Assembly (NCBI GenBank): GCA_016125085.1
Contig: WGMM01000008.1
Location: 62,001-126,000 of the forward strand
Length of the DNA stretch: 64,000 nt
Direction: 5' to 3'
Source: a bacterium
Lineage (GTDB): Bacteria > Planctomycetota > Planctomycetia > Isosphaerales > Isosphaeraceae
The notes under the pieces were generated by a model. It was given only the letters and a program-made list of their open reading frames with translations. It did no database searches and was not told where the DNA came from. Shown piece by piece: positions 7,991 through 16,891 of the stretch. Both the position numbers and the translations under genes were made by a program. How positions within the stretch are numbered: position 1 is the stretch's first letter; each line of letters opens with the position of its first letter.

Positions 7991-10900
7991 TCAATAATTT
8001 TCCAGATGTTCCGCATGTTTCATGCAGCACGACTTGTATTTTTTACCTGAACCGCAAGGGCAAGGGTCATTCCGGCCCACTTTTTTGCCGCTTCTGCGAA
8101 CCGGTTCTTTCCTGGCCGGGCCTTCTTTGGAGTTGGCCGTGCCTTCGGCAGAACCGGCCGTTCCTGTGGAATCACCCGTATCTTCGTAGGCTGAAGGGGC
8201 GGATTCGTGGATCGTACGGGCCCGTTGAAGGGCTCGGCTGGTCGCGAGCGAACCGAGGAAGTTCGGGTCGAACTGTTCCATGCGGAAGATCAGGTCCGTG
8301 ACCTTGTCTGCCACACCGTCCCACATCTCCTGGAAGATCCGCAGACCTTCCCGCTTGTATTCCACCTTCGGATCGACCTGAGCGTAGCCACGCAACCCGA
8401 CGGAACTGCGCAGGTGGTCCATCGTGCGGAGGTGCTCCATCCAGGCACCGTCCACAATGTGCAGAAGAACGATCTTTTCGAGTTCCCGCATTTCGGGGCG
8501 GTAGCTCTCGTCGATCTTGTTCTGGAGCGTCGTTATCAGCTCTTCCGAGCCGAGCTTGCCCCAGCCTTCGGCGTCCATCTCGACGCCGAGATTTTCGGTC
8601 GCGAGCCGCGCGATCTGACGAAGCGGTTCGGTCTGCGGGATTTCGCGAGACGTCTTGCCCCGACCCTGCTTCACGAACGCCTTGTCGGCCAGTTCCATGA
8701 GTTCGCCGGCGATTTTGCCACCTTCATAGTGTTCATCGGCGAGCTTGAGAAACATGGTCTGGATTTCAGGCCGGAACATGTCCTTGATCTTGTCGGTATC
8801 CACCGTAAGACCATACCGTTCGGCGAACCAGTCAGCGAATCCCTCGCGGTCGTACTGGGGCGGGGACGCCGGAGTGGCTTCACGGAAGTGGCGGGCGATG
8901 TGCACGTGCACTGGGAAGTGAGCGTCCCAGGCGTCGTAAAGCTGGCGGATGCCTTTCTTGAGATGAGCCGCGACAGCAGACTGATCGAGATCGGCCCAGA
9001 CTTCCGGCGAGGCCGGCACGTTGAACTTATGATGGGTCCAGTCCGCCAGGCTGCGGAGGCCCCAGTCCTTTTCCAGAAATTCGCGAGCCGCGGAGAGGTC
9101 GACTTCCTCGATCGCGGGCAAGATCTTTTCCAGGAACAAGGCGCGAACCTCGCCCCGAACTCGGTTCGGCTCGCCGTCGCGCGGAATCATCCGAACCAGT
9201 TCCCGTTCCTTGACTTCGACTCCATAGCGGGTCTTGACCCAGTTGGCCAGGGCCTGCACGTTCCAGTCGGAAAAATCGACATCGGCCGGCAGGTGCTCTT
9301 CGATGGCTTCGTCGAGCTGCGGTTCGGCCTGCTGACTGGCACGGGCCTTCGCCGCCACGGTCGATTCCTCGAAGTTCCGGTTCCGGAACTCCTTGACGTT
9401 CAATTCGCATCCGAGCCGCGGGCCGGCCCATTCGGTGAAGCTCGAAACGCCATAGTCCTGATCAAGGAAGAGTTTCACGGCCGAATCGATCTGCCGGTCG
9501 ATCATCTCGAGCACGGCCAGTTTCGGCGGGTAATTGTCGAGCAGCCCCTGTCGAAAGCCGTAGACCTTCTTCCGCTGCTGGTCCATGACTTCGTCATATT
9601 CCAGCAAGTTCTTGCGGATGTCGAAGTTCCGCTCTTCCATCTTCTTCTGATTGGCCTCGATCCGGCGGCTGACCATCGGGCTCTCGATGGCGTCCTCTTC
9701 CTGCATGCCGATCAGGCGGCTGGATAGGACGTTCTTGAGCCAATCGCCGCCGAATTTCCGCATCAGGTCGTCTTCCAGCGACAGGAAGAACCGGCTCGAG
9801 CCCGGGTCGCCCTGGCGGCCGGAACGGCCTCGCAACTGGTTGTCGATCCGCCGGCTTTCATGCCGTTCCGTACCGATGATGTGCAGGCCGCCCAGTTCGG
9901 CCACTTCCCGGCCTTCGGCCTTCATGCCGTCTTCGTACTTCATGACGGCCTGGCGCCAGACTTCCGGCGGAACTTCCAGACGCGTCGGGTAGATCAGCCG
10001 GCCGTCGGCGTCCTTCACGTTCTTCAGGTCGGCCCAGGCCATGAATTCGGGATTGCCGCCGAGGATGATGTCCGTACCCCGGCCAGCCATGTTCGTGGCG
10101 ATCGTCAGGGCCGACTTCCTGCCCGCCTGAGCGACGATCTCGGCTTCACGCTCGTGATATTTGGCGTTGAGGACCTGGTGCTCGATCCCCTGCCGCTTGA
10201 GCACGTCCGAAAGCAGTTCCGACTTTTCGATCGATGTCGTTCCGACGAGAATCGGCCGCTTCATGTCGTGGATCTCGCGGATTTCGTCCACGATCGCCTT
10301 GAACTTGGCCTTCTCTGTGCAGTAAATCGTGTCCGGGAAGTTCACGCGCTTGAGGCCCCGGTTCGTGGGGATCGCGATCACGTCCAGGCCGTAGACTTTC
10401 ATGAACTCGTTGGCTTCGGTCATGGCCGTGCCGGTCATGCCCGCGAGCTTTTTGTAAAGCTTGAAGAAGTTCTGCAGCGTGACCGTCGCCAGGGTCTGGT
10501 TTTCGGCCTTGATCTGCACCCGCTCCTTCGCCTCGACGGCCTGGTGCAGACCGTCCGACCACTGCCGGCCCTGCATCAGGCGGCCCGTGAATTCGTCGAC
10601 GATGATGATCTCGCCGTTGATTACCACATATTCCCGGTCGCGCCGGTACAAGTGGTGTGCTTTCAGCGAGTTGTCCAGCAGGTGTGGCCAGTCCATGTTG
10701 CCCAGCGTGTAGAAACTCTCCACGCCAGCCAGTTTTTCGGCCTCACGCACGCCTTCTTCGGTCAGGTGGGCGGTGCGTTCCTTCTCCTTGATTTCGAAGT
10801 GCTTGTCAACCTGGAGCTGGCGGGCGACACGGTCGGCCTCGACATAGCGACTGATGTCGTCGTCAGCCGGGCCGGAGATGATCAATGGCGTCCGGGCTTC

Positions 10901-11611
10901 GTCGATCAGGATCGAGTCGACTTCGTCGATCACGGCATAGTTCAGGAACTGCTGGCACTGCTGGTCGCGCGTCGGCTTCATGTTATCGCGCAGGTAATCG
11001 AAGCCGAATTCGTTATTGGTACCGTAAGTGATGTCGCGGCGATAGATTTCCAGCCGCTCACGCGAGTCCATGTCGGACTGGATCGCGCCGATGGTCATGC
11101 CGAGGGCATGGAACAGCGGGCTCATCCACTCGGCGTCGCGGCGGGCGAGGTAGTCGTTCACCGTGACGACGTGCACGCCCTTGCCTTCGAGCGCATTCAG
11201 ATAAGCCGCCAGGGTGGCCACCAGGGTTTTGCCTTCGCCCGTGATCATTTCGGCGATGTTGCCGCCGTGCAGCACCATGCCGCCGATGAGCTGGACGTCG
11301 TAGTGCCGCATGTTCATGAAGCGGCGGCCGGCCTCGCGACAGACAGCGAAGGCTTCGGGCAGAACGTCGTCGAGCGTTTGACCGTCGGCCAGGCGACGGC
11401 GGAATTCCGTCGTCTTCTCCATGAGCTGGGCATCGGACAGAGCCTGAATTCGCGGCTCCATCTCGTTGATGACCGCGGCCGTGGCACGGTGCCGACGCAC
11501 GATCCGCTCGTTCGAATTGCCGACCAGGCGGACCAGGCCATTCGAAAGCCATTCCGTCATGGTGCCGGCGGCGTCGGTCGTCTTGTTCCACAAGTCCGTC
11601 AGTAAGTCCAT
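7991..11611 (-). CDS. secA: Preprotein translocase ATPase SecA, enlarged with repeat-containing insertion
   Basis: Motor ATPase of the Sec translocon, driving secretory proteins through SecYEG. Standard features are present: MITGEGKT (Walker A, about 122-129), [17 protein letters not shown] (about 227), the NBD2 block [17 protein letters not shown], and [14 protein letters not shown]. The C-terminus carries the zinc-binding SEC-C motif [15 protein letters not shown]. At 1206 residues it is about 300 longer than E. coli SecA. The excess lies between [16 protein letters not shown] (about 675) and [18 protein letters not shown] (about 1053), in the helical wing/scaffold region. That stretch contains at least four related blocks: [30 protein letters not shown] and [10 protein letters not shown], spaced about 65 residues apart. 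A GGAG lies 13 bases before the ATG. Transcription appears monocistronic. Confidence 0.97.
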   Translation of the reverse strand: MDLLTDLWNKTTDAAGTMTEWLSNGLVRLVGNSNERIVRRHRATAAVINEMEPRIQALSDAQLMEKTTEFRRRLADGQTLDDVLPEAFAVCREAGRRFMNMRHYDVQLIGGMVLHGGNIAEMITGEGKTLVATLAAYLNALEGKGVHVVTVNDYLARRDAEWMSPLFHALGMTIGAIQSDMDSRERLEIYRRDITYGTNNEFGFDYLRDNMKPTRDQQCQQFLNYAVIDEVDSILIDEARTPLIISGPADDDISRYVEADRVARQLQVDKHFEIKEKERTAHLTEEGVREAEKLAGVESFYTLGNMDWPHLLDNSLKAHHLYRRDREYVVINGEIIIVDEFTGRLMQGRQWSDGLHQAVEAKERVQIKAENQTLATVTLQNFFKLYKKLAGMTGTAMTEANEFMKVYGLDVIAIPTNRGLKRVNFPDTIYCTEKAKFKAIVDEIREIHDMKRPILVGTTSIEKSELLSDVLKRQGIEHQVLNAKYHEREAEIVAQAGRKSALTIATNMAGRGTDIILGGNPEFMAWADLKNVKDADGRLIYPTRLEVPPEVWRQAVMKYEDGMKAEGREVAELGGLHIIGTERHESRRIDNQLRGRSGRQGDPGSSRFFLSLEDDLMRKFGGDWLKNVLSSRLIGMQEEDAIESPMVSRRIEANQKKMEERNFDIRKNLLEYDEVMDQQRKKVYGFRQGLLDNYPPKLAVLEMIDRQIDSAVKLFLDQDYGVSSFTEWAGPRLGCELNVKEFRNRNFEESTVAAKARASQQAEPQLDEAIEEHLPADVDFSDWNVQALANWVKTRYGVEVKERELVRMIPRDGEPNRVRGEVRALFLEKILPAIEEVDLSAAREFLEKDWGLRSLADWTHHKFNVPASPEVWADLDQSAVAAHLKKGIRQLYDAWDAHFPVHVHIARHFREATPASPPQYDREGFADWFAERYGLTVDTDKIKDMFRPEIQTMFLKLADEHYEGGKIAGELMELADKAFVKQGRGKTSREIPQTEPLRQIARLATENLGVEMDAEGWGKLGSEELITTLQNKIDESYRPEMRELEKIVLLHIVDGAWMEHLRTMDHLRSSVGLRGYAQVDPKVEYKREGLRIFQEMWDGVADKVTDLIFRMEQFDPNFLGSLATSRALQRARTIHESAPSAYEDTGDSTGTAGSAEGTANSKEGPARKEPVRRSGKKVGRNDPCPCGSGKKYKSCCMKHAEHLENY

Positions 11612-11993
11612 GGCGCGGTCGAAACTCCTACATCACGAAGAGATTGTCCTAGCCTGATCTTGACGGAATCCTGCCTGATCGTCAAGGTGACCACGACCGA
11701 TACGACCCGCAAATCGACCGGCCTTGACTTCGAAGCGCGTCGATCAGATCGACACGCTTCGATTCCGATACTTCCCGAATCACTCGCTGCAGCATGCCGA
11801 GTGGGAACCCGGGTGCGTCTTTCGCACTCAGACCGCTTGGAAATCCGCTGGCGTTAAAGTTATGATGCAACCAGCATCAGTTGAATCAGTTCTTCTGGCT
11901 TGTGCTCGCCCGTCTCGTCAATGGTCGGATCGTTCCGGCGGGCGAAATGAACGCACGACGCATTCCAGCACGATTCGGCCATTCAGGACGAAC
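11612..11993. other. Divergent intergenic region between secA and the sugar-nucleotide operon
   Basis: About 380 bases separating two divergent start codons, so it should hold both promoters. I see two inverted repeats. The first is CTTGACG (11659-11665) with CGTCAAG (11680-11686). The second is the long stem at 11730-11762, listed separately. A minus-strand TTGACG within the first repeat could be a -35 element for secA, but no good -10 is at the right distance. An open frame reaching upstream of 11994 through this region has no conserved character, and I treat it as non-coding. Confidence 0.5.
11730..11762. repeat. Long inverted repeat in divergent promoter region
   Basis: Arms TCGAAGCGcGTCGAT (11730-11744) and ATCGACaCGCTTCGA (11748-11762) pair over 15 positions with one C/A mismatch around a three-base centre. 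There is no T tract on either side, so a terminator is less likely than an operator or a structured leader element. Confidence 0.6.
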
Positions 11994-12896
11994 ATGAGCG
12001 AGATCCAGGACGCCATCGCCGCATCGACCGGTTTCGAGCTGATATTTCTCGGCTGCGGCACTTCGACAGGCGTGCCTATGATCGGGTGCGATTGCGAAGT
12101 CTGCGAGTCGGCCGACCCTCGTAATCATCGCACCCGCCCGAGTGTCGTCGTCCGAACCCCACGCGGGAATATTTTGTTCGACACTTCGCCCGAAATGCGG
12201 CTGCAGCTGCTGCGTGAACGCCCCGGTCCGATTCACGCGATCGTGTACACTCATAGCCACGCTGACCACCTCTTCGGTCTCGACGATTCACGCCTTTTCG
12301 CTCGCGCACTCGGCGGCGTGCCGGTACCGGTCTATTGCGAAGCCGAAGTCGAAGCCCTCATCCGAACCGTTTTCTCTTACGCTTTCGTCGACGAGACGAA
12401 GCGGTTCCCGTCCGGCGGAGTGCCCCGGCTGAGGTTCGAAACGATCGAGCCGAATTCCACCTTCAGCGTGCTCGATTATGAGTTCGTGCCGCTACGACTT
12501 CATCATGGACGGTTCGAAGTCCTGGGCTTTCGTATGGGTGATCTGGCTTACTGCACTGACGTGAACAAGATTCCGGACATCTCGGCCGCAAAGCTCGAAA
12601 ATCTCGACGTGCTGATCCTTGACGCCCTCAGGTTCGAAAAGCATCCGACCCATTTCAGCCTGGACGACGCCCTGGCCGCCATCGAAAAGCTGAAGCCCCG
12701 TCGTGCAATCCTTACGCATCTGTCTCATTCCTTCGATTTCAGGAAAGTCTCGGAGATGCTTCCCCCGAACGTGCAGCTCGCCTGGGACGGCCTGCGCGTG
12801 ACCTGGAACGGCATACCGACCCGGCTCGTGACGGACCTGATCGACTCCGATTCGGACACCTCGAATGCCGAAAATCACCCTTCCGCCCTGGCTTGA
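11994..12896 (+). CDS. Metallo-beta-lactamase-fold hydrolase, PhnP-like
   Basis: A 300-residue metal-dependent phosphodiesterase-type hydrolase. The start at 11994 gives a normal PhnP-like N-terminus (LIFLGCGTSTGVPMIGCDCEVC) with an AGGA upstream. Cysteines in GCDCEVC resemble the structural zinc site of PhnP. The catalytic metal motif is THSHADHLFGLDD, with later ligands in LRLHHGRFEV, YCTDVNKI and THLSHSFDF. It heads a five-gene operon and its end overlaps the next start by 32 bases. Nothing nearby suggests phosphonate use, so the substrate is probably another cyclic phosphodiester or nucleotide; I cannot say which. Confidence 0.88.
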   Translation: MSEIQDAIAASTGFELIFLGCGTSTGVPMIGCDCEVCESADPRNHRTRPSVVVRTPRGNILFDTSPEMRLQLLRERPGPIHAIVYTHSHADHLFGLDDSRLFARALGGVPVPVYCEAEVEALIRTVFSYAFVDETKRFPSGGVPRLRFETIEPNSTFSVLDYEFVPLRLHHGRFEVLGFRMGDLAYCTDVNKIPDISAAKLENLDVLILDALRFEKHPTHFSLDDALAAIEKLKPRRAILTHLSHSFDFRKVSEMLPPNVQLAWDGLRVTWNGIPTRLVTDLIDSDSDTSNAENHPSALA

Positions 12897-14316
12897 CAAA
12901 TACGTCCGCGCCCTCGAACCGCTTTCGCCCGAACGCCGCGAGGAGTTCAACCGTCAGGTCGCCGGTGTCGACTGGCCCCTTATCCGCGGGCTCGTCGAAC
13001 GCTACGTCATCAATGACGATGGCGGCGAACTTCCGATCGACACGGCAGCCGTCCAGCCTGCGGACTTCGTGCCGATTCCATCGACACCCGACGACATCGC
13101 CGAAGCGAATGCCGCGATCGCAATGGGTGAAGATATGCTCCGCGCCGGCCGGGTCGGCGTGCTCATCGTCGCCGGCGGTCAGGGGTCGCGGCTGGGTTAT
13201 GAAGGCCCGAAGGGTACGTATCCGATCGGTCCTGTCAGCGGTTCCAGCCTGTTCCGGTTCCATGCCCGCAAAATACTGGCACTGGGCCGCAAGTTCGGCC
13301 GGCAATTGCCGCTGCTCGTGATGACGAGCCCGGAAAATGACACCGCGACACGGGCCCACTTTCATGAGAACCGATATTTCGGGCTCGATCCCCAGAAAGT
13401 CCGCTTCTTCGCTCAGGGTCAATTGCCGGCTGTCGACCGCGTTACAGGCGACCCGCTCTTTACCGAGCCGGGCCGGCTTGCCCTTTCGCCCGACGGCCAC
13501 GGCGGCTGCCTTTATGCCTTGGCCAGGCGTGATTCGGCCGATGACCGCACAGCCCTGGAATGGCTCGAATCGCTGAATGCCGACACTCTTTTCTATTACC
13601 AGGTCGACAACCCCATGGTGCGTGTCGCTGATCCCTGGTTTCTCGGTCTTCATGAAAAGGCCCTGTCCCAGGTCAGTTTCAAAGTGGTTTCGAAAACCGA
13701 GCCGGGCGAAAAGGTCGGTGTGGTGTGCGTTCTCCCCGACGGGCACAAGGGCGTCATCGAATATTCCGATTTGCCCCGGGAACTGGCCGAACAGCGTGAC
13801 GCCCACGGCCGCCTGGCTTACCGGGCAGGTTCGATCGCCGTGCACGTCTTCCGCACCGACTTCCTTAACGAACTCGCGACCGGGGCCACCCGCCTGCCCT
13901 TCCACAAGGCACTCAAAAAAGTGCCCTTCTGGAATTTCGAAACCGGGCGGAAAGTCGAGCCCGCGGAACCCAATGCCGTCAAATTCGAAGCTTTCATTTT
14001 CGACACGCTGCCGATGGCCACACGATCCGTCATCGTCGAAACCGATCGCCGCATCGAATTCGAACCGCTCAAAAACGCCACCGGCCCCGATTCGCCCGAA
14101 ACAGTGCGTGCGGCCCTGACCGGTTCGGCGGTCAAGGTGCTGAGCAAGCTCGGAATCGACATCCCGTTCGATTCCACGGGCCGGCCCAGGTTCGCTCTGG
14201 AACTCGACCCGTGTCTTGAAGACAACGCCGAAGCCATCCTCGACCGTATCGGACCGTCGAAAACGATCGATCGCCCGCTGAGTCTTTTCGAAGACGATCG
14301 CCCACCTGGGAAATGA
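12865..14316 (+). CDS. UDP-N-acetylhexosamine/UDP-sugar pyrophosphorylase, eukaryote (UAP1) type
   Basis: Nucleotidyltransferase that makes a UDP-sugar, probably UDP-GlcNAc, from UTP and the sugar 1-phosphate. The 483 residues match UAP1-type enzymes, not bacterial GlmU. An N-terminal helical region is followed by VLIVAGGQGSRLGYEGPKG (about 100-118), the uridine-binding loop. LPLLVMTSPEND, FFAQGQLPAVD, SPDGHGGCLYALAR and FYYQVDNPMVRVADP follow, then NAVKFEAFIFD near 370. It overlaps the upstream hydrolase by 32 bases and lies 55 bases before the GDP-mannose gene, so it is co-transcribed with sugar-nucleotide metabolism. The exact sugar is inferred from the family, not visible. Confidence 0.9.
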   Translation: MPKITLPPWLDKYVRALEPLSPERREEFNRQVAGVDWPLIRGLVERYVINDDGGELPIDTAAVQPADFVPIPSTPDDIAEANAAIAMGEDMLRAGRVGVLIVAGGQGSRLGYEGPKGTYPIGPVSGSSLFRFHARKILALGRKFGRQLPLLVMTSPENDTATRAHFHENRYFGLDPQKVRFFAQGQLPAVDRVTGDPLFTEPGRLALSPDGHGGCLYALARRDSADDRTALEWLESLNADTLFYYQVDNPMVRVADPWFLGLHEKALSQVSFKVVSKTEPGEKVGVVCVLPDGHKGVIEYSDLPRELAEQRDAHGRLAYRAGSIAVHVFRTDFLNELATGATRLPFHKALKKVPFWNFETGRKVEPAEPNAVKFEAFIFDTLPMATRSVIVETDRRIEFEPLKNATGPDSPETVRAALTGSAVKVLSKLGIDIPFDSTGRPRFALELDPCLEDNAEAILDRIGPSKTIDRPLSLFEDDRPPGK

Positions 14317-14371
14317 CATTCGAACCGAATCGAAATTCCGCATTGCGAATCAAGGAAGGAACGACACCGAA

Positions 14372-15451
14372 ATGCTCCACGCGATCATCATGGCCGGCGG
14401 CAGCGGCACAAGATTCTGGCCCAAGAGCCGGCGGCACAGGCCCAAACAGCTTCTGACGCTCACCGGCGAGAGAAGCCTCATCCAGCAGACATTCGACCGT
14501 ATCGGCCCGCTCGCTTCGGCCGACTGCGTTCGTATCGTCACCGGGGCCGATCAGGTCGCCGCCATCGCGGCACAGCTTCCTGAAATTCCGTCCGGAAATC
14601 TCATCGCCGAACCCGCGCCTCGTGATACGGCCGCCTGCGTTGCCCTGGCCGCGATGTGCGTCGCTCACGACGACCCGGAGGGTGTCATGGTCGTCATGCC
14701 GGCCGACCACGTCATTCGCCCTGAATCGGCCTTCGTCCGCACGATCGAAGCCGCTCTGAAGGTCATCGACAAGGAGCCCGAGGCCCTCGTGACCTTCGGG
14801 ATCCGGCCGACGCGCCCCGAAACCGGCTATGGCTACATCGAACACGCCGAAGAACTGGATCGCCACGGCGAAGTACCGGTCTATCGCGTCGCCCAGTTCC
14901 GCGAAAAGCCGAACCGCGAAACAGCCGAGCAATTCCTGGCCACGGGGCGATTTTCCTGGAACTCAGGGATTTTCGTGTGGAAGGCGTCGACGATTCTGGC
15001 CGAACTGGCCCGGCATCGCCCGAGCCTTTTCGAAGCGATGCAGCCCATTCGTGATGCGCTTGGAACTCCCCGTTACGACGAAGTTCTCAAGGCCGTTTTC
15101 CCGACGCTGGAAAAAGTGCCGATCGACAAGGCGGTCATGGAAAGGTCGGCCCATGTGCGGATGCTCGAAGTGCTCTTCGATTGGAACGACGTCGGCGACT
15201 GGCGGGCCCTGGCCGACCTGGAACCCGGCGAAGAAAAAGGCAATGTCGTTCAGGGTGCCGTGAAAATCGCCGATTGTGCGGATTCGATCATCGTCAACGA
15301 AGACGGCAAACTGATCGCGGCCCTTGGGCTGGAGGGGGTCGTCGTGGTCGTCTCCGGCGGCGTGACGCTCGTGGCGAAGAAGGACAAGCTCGATTCGCTC
15401 AAAGCCCTGGTCGAATCGCTCGGCACTTCGGGGCATGGAGACGTGCTGTGA
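14372..15451 (+). CDS. manC: Mannose-1-phosphate guanylyltransferase
   Basis: Makes GDP-mannose from GTP and mannose 1-phosphate for glycans. The 359 residues comprise the nucleotidyltransferase domain with HAIIMAGGSGTRFWPKSRRHRPKQ at the N-terminus (key residues GGSGTRFWP and RPKQ), then AEPAPRDTAACVALAAM, VMPADHVI, TFGIRPTRPETGYGYIE and FREKPNRETAEQFL. A left-handed helix-like C-terminal part carries WNDVGDWRAL and a hydrophobic end. There is no fused phosphomannose isomerase domain, unlike longer ManC proteins. AAGGAAGGA precedes the ATG. Its TGA overlaps the GTG of ruvX, implying translational coupling. Confidence 0.94.
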   Translation: MLHAIIMAGGSGTRFWPKSRRHRPKQLLTLTGERSLIQQTFDRIGPLASADCVRIVTGADQVAAIAAQLPEIPSGNLIAEPAPRDTAACVALAAMCVAHDDPEGVMVVMPADHVIRPESAFVRTIEAALKVIDKEPEALVTFGIRPTRPETGYGYIEHAEELDRHGEVPVYRVAQFREKPNRETAEQFLATGRFSWNSGIFVWKASTILAELARHRPSLFEAMQPIRDALGTPRYDEVLKAVFPTLEKVPIDKAVMERSAHVRMLEVLFDWNDVGDWRALADLEPGEEKGNVVQGAVKIADCADSIIVNEDGKLIAALGLEGVVVVVSGGVTLVAKKDKLDSLKALVESLGTSGHGDVL

Positions 15452-15963
15452 CTTCACCCGCCGATCGACCGGTCAGCCCCCTGCCCGACGGGGTGATTCT
15501 GGCCATCGATTGGGGCCGGAAACGAGTCGGCCTGGCCGTCAGCGATTCCGGTCACTCCATGGGCTTTCCGCTCAAGCAGCTCCAGCGCAGCTCCGAACAG
15601 GCTGAGCTATTCGCATTACGACGCATCGCGGCCGAAAATGGCGTGCGGTCGATCGTTGTCGGCTGGCCCATGCACGTTTCGGGCGACTCCGGCCAGAACG
15701 GCCCGGCGATTCTCACCTGGGTCGCCGCGGTGTGCGTACCGCTGCAATTGCCCGTCTTTTTCGCCGACGAACGTTACAGCACTGTCATGGCCGAGGAATT
15801 CCTGCGTGAAACGGGCCGAAAGGCCGCGCGCCGCAAGACGATGATTGACTCGATGTCCGCCCGGGAGTTCCTTCAGGAAATCCTGGCCGGCGCATGCCGC
15901 GTCTGGCCTTATGGACAGAATCCGCCCGAATTCGCATTGACCGAAAGAACAAGAAGGCCATGA
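15448..15963 (+). CDS. ruvX: Putative pre-16S rRNA nuclease / Holliday junction resolvase-like YqgF
   Basis: RNase H-fold nuclease of the YqgF/RuvX family, associated with 16S rRNA 5' maturation. The GTG start at 15448 forms GTGA with the manC stop and gives a protein of 171 residues. Family motifs are ILAIDWGRKRVGLAVSD near residue 20 (catalytic Asp in DWG), VRSIVVGWPMHVSGDSG, VFFADERYSTVMAE (Glu in DER) and the C-terminal IDSMSAREFLQEIL. In many family members that last segment reads DSxAAxxIL. The overlap with the SDR start (ATGA at 15960) continues the coupled operon. A housekeeping nuclease between sugar genes is common operon noise. Confidence 0.88.
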   Translation: MTSPADRPVSPLPDGVILAIDWGRKRVGLAVSDSGHSMGFPLKQLQRSSEQAELFALRRIAAENGVRSIVVGWPMHVSGDSGQNGPAILTWVAAVCVPLQLPVFFADERYSTVMAEEFLRETGRKAARRKTMIDSMSAREFLQEILAGACRVWPYGQNPPEFALTERTRRP

Positions 15964-16829
15964 CGCTTGAGCTTAATCCCGATATCCGAAGCCTCCTGAT
16001 CGTCGGCTTTGGTTTTTTGGGGCGGCGGGTCGCGAAGGCCGCGACGAATTTGGGCTATGAAGTCACCGCGACCAGCCGTAGCGAAAAACGCCGAACGGAA
16101 ATCGAAGCCGAGGGCTGCCGTTTTCTCCGCTTCGATATCAATTCGCCAGCCAATCGCTTGTCCACATACGATGCCTGGGTCTGGTGCCCGGCGTTCGACA
16201 GAACCGCAGGAGTGACAGTGCACAGTGCCGTGGTCAGCGGGCTTATGCGGGCCATCTCCTCTTCCGAAACCGCACCGAAGCACCTGGTATTCACGAGCAC
16301 GACCAGCGTTTACGGCCAGTCATCGGGCGAATGGGTCGACGAAAACTCACTTTGCGAACCCCGAACCGATTCGGGCCGGGCACACGTCGAGGCCGAAAAA
16401 CGGCTGCTCGGATGGGCGTCGGTTCAAGGAAAAGTTGCCACCGTTTTGCGTTTGAGCGGTCTCTATGGCCCGGAACGCGTGATCCGCCGTCAGGCGATAG
16501 CGGCCGGCGAACCGATTGCGTGCCATCCCGACACATGGCTCAATATCGTGCATGGCGATGACGCCGCTTCAGCATGCCTGCATGCATTGAATTCGGCGAA
16601 TTCCGGAATTTACTGTATCAGTGACGACCGGCCGGTATTGCGCCGGGAGTATTACGAAACACTGGCCCGGCTGCTGAATGCTCCGGCTCCCACATTTGTC
16701 GAACCACGGGCCGGCGAAGACATCGGCGACAAGCGGGTGAGCAATCTCAAAGCCCGACGCGAACTCGGCTGGGCTCCGGCTTATTCCGATATCGAAAAAG
16801 GCCTTGCCGAGTCGGTTAAGCAAGGATAA
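15960..16829 (+). CDS. NAD-binding SDR/epimerase-like protein (YeeZ-type)
   Basis: Extended short-chain dehydrogenase-like protein of 289 residues. It starts with a nucleotide-binding motif (LLIVGFGFLGRRVAKAA). TSTTSVYG and VDENSL occupy the usual positions, and GLYGPERVIRR and LNIVHGDDAASAC follow in the substrate half. The catalytic Tyr of the Y-x3-K pair is absent: the site reads GRAHVEAEKRL, with the Lys present. That is typical of the atypical YeeZ-like branch, whose reaction is unknown. The ATG overlaps the ruvX stop, so it is the last gene of the operon. No clear terminator follows; the convergent neighbour ends at 16892. Confidence 0.82.
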   Translation: MTLELNPDIRSLLIVGFGFLGRRVAKAATNLGYEVTATSRSEKRRTEIEAEGCRFLRFDINSPANRLSTYDAWVWCPAFDRTAGVTVHSAVVSGLMRAISSSETAPKHLVFTSTTSVYGQSSGEWVDENSLCEPRTDSGRAHVEAEKRLLGWASVQGKVATVLRLSGLYGPERVIRRQAIAAGEPIACHPDTWLNIVHGDDAASACLHALNSANSGIYCISDDRPVLRREYYETLARLLNAPAPTFVEPRAGEDIGDKRVSNLKARRELGWAPAYSDIEKGLAESVKQG

Positions 16830-16891
16830 GTGAGCAGGTAAATGCCAGACTTTTGACGCCAGTACTTCGACTCGACGATCAGGTTTCCGAG

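Noticed and set aside
9860..11605. 581-codon open frame antisense to secA
   Set aside because: Directly opposite SecA motifs. Composition (Asp/Val/His/Arg rich) is that of a shadow frame.
12739..14343. 534-codon frame antisense to the UAP1-type gene
   Set aside because: The plus-strand gene has clear motifs and operon overlaps; the minus frame has none.
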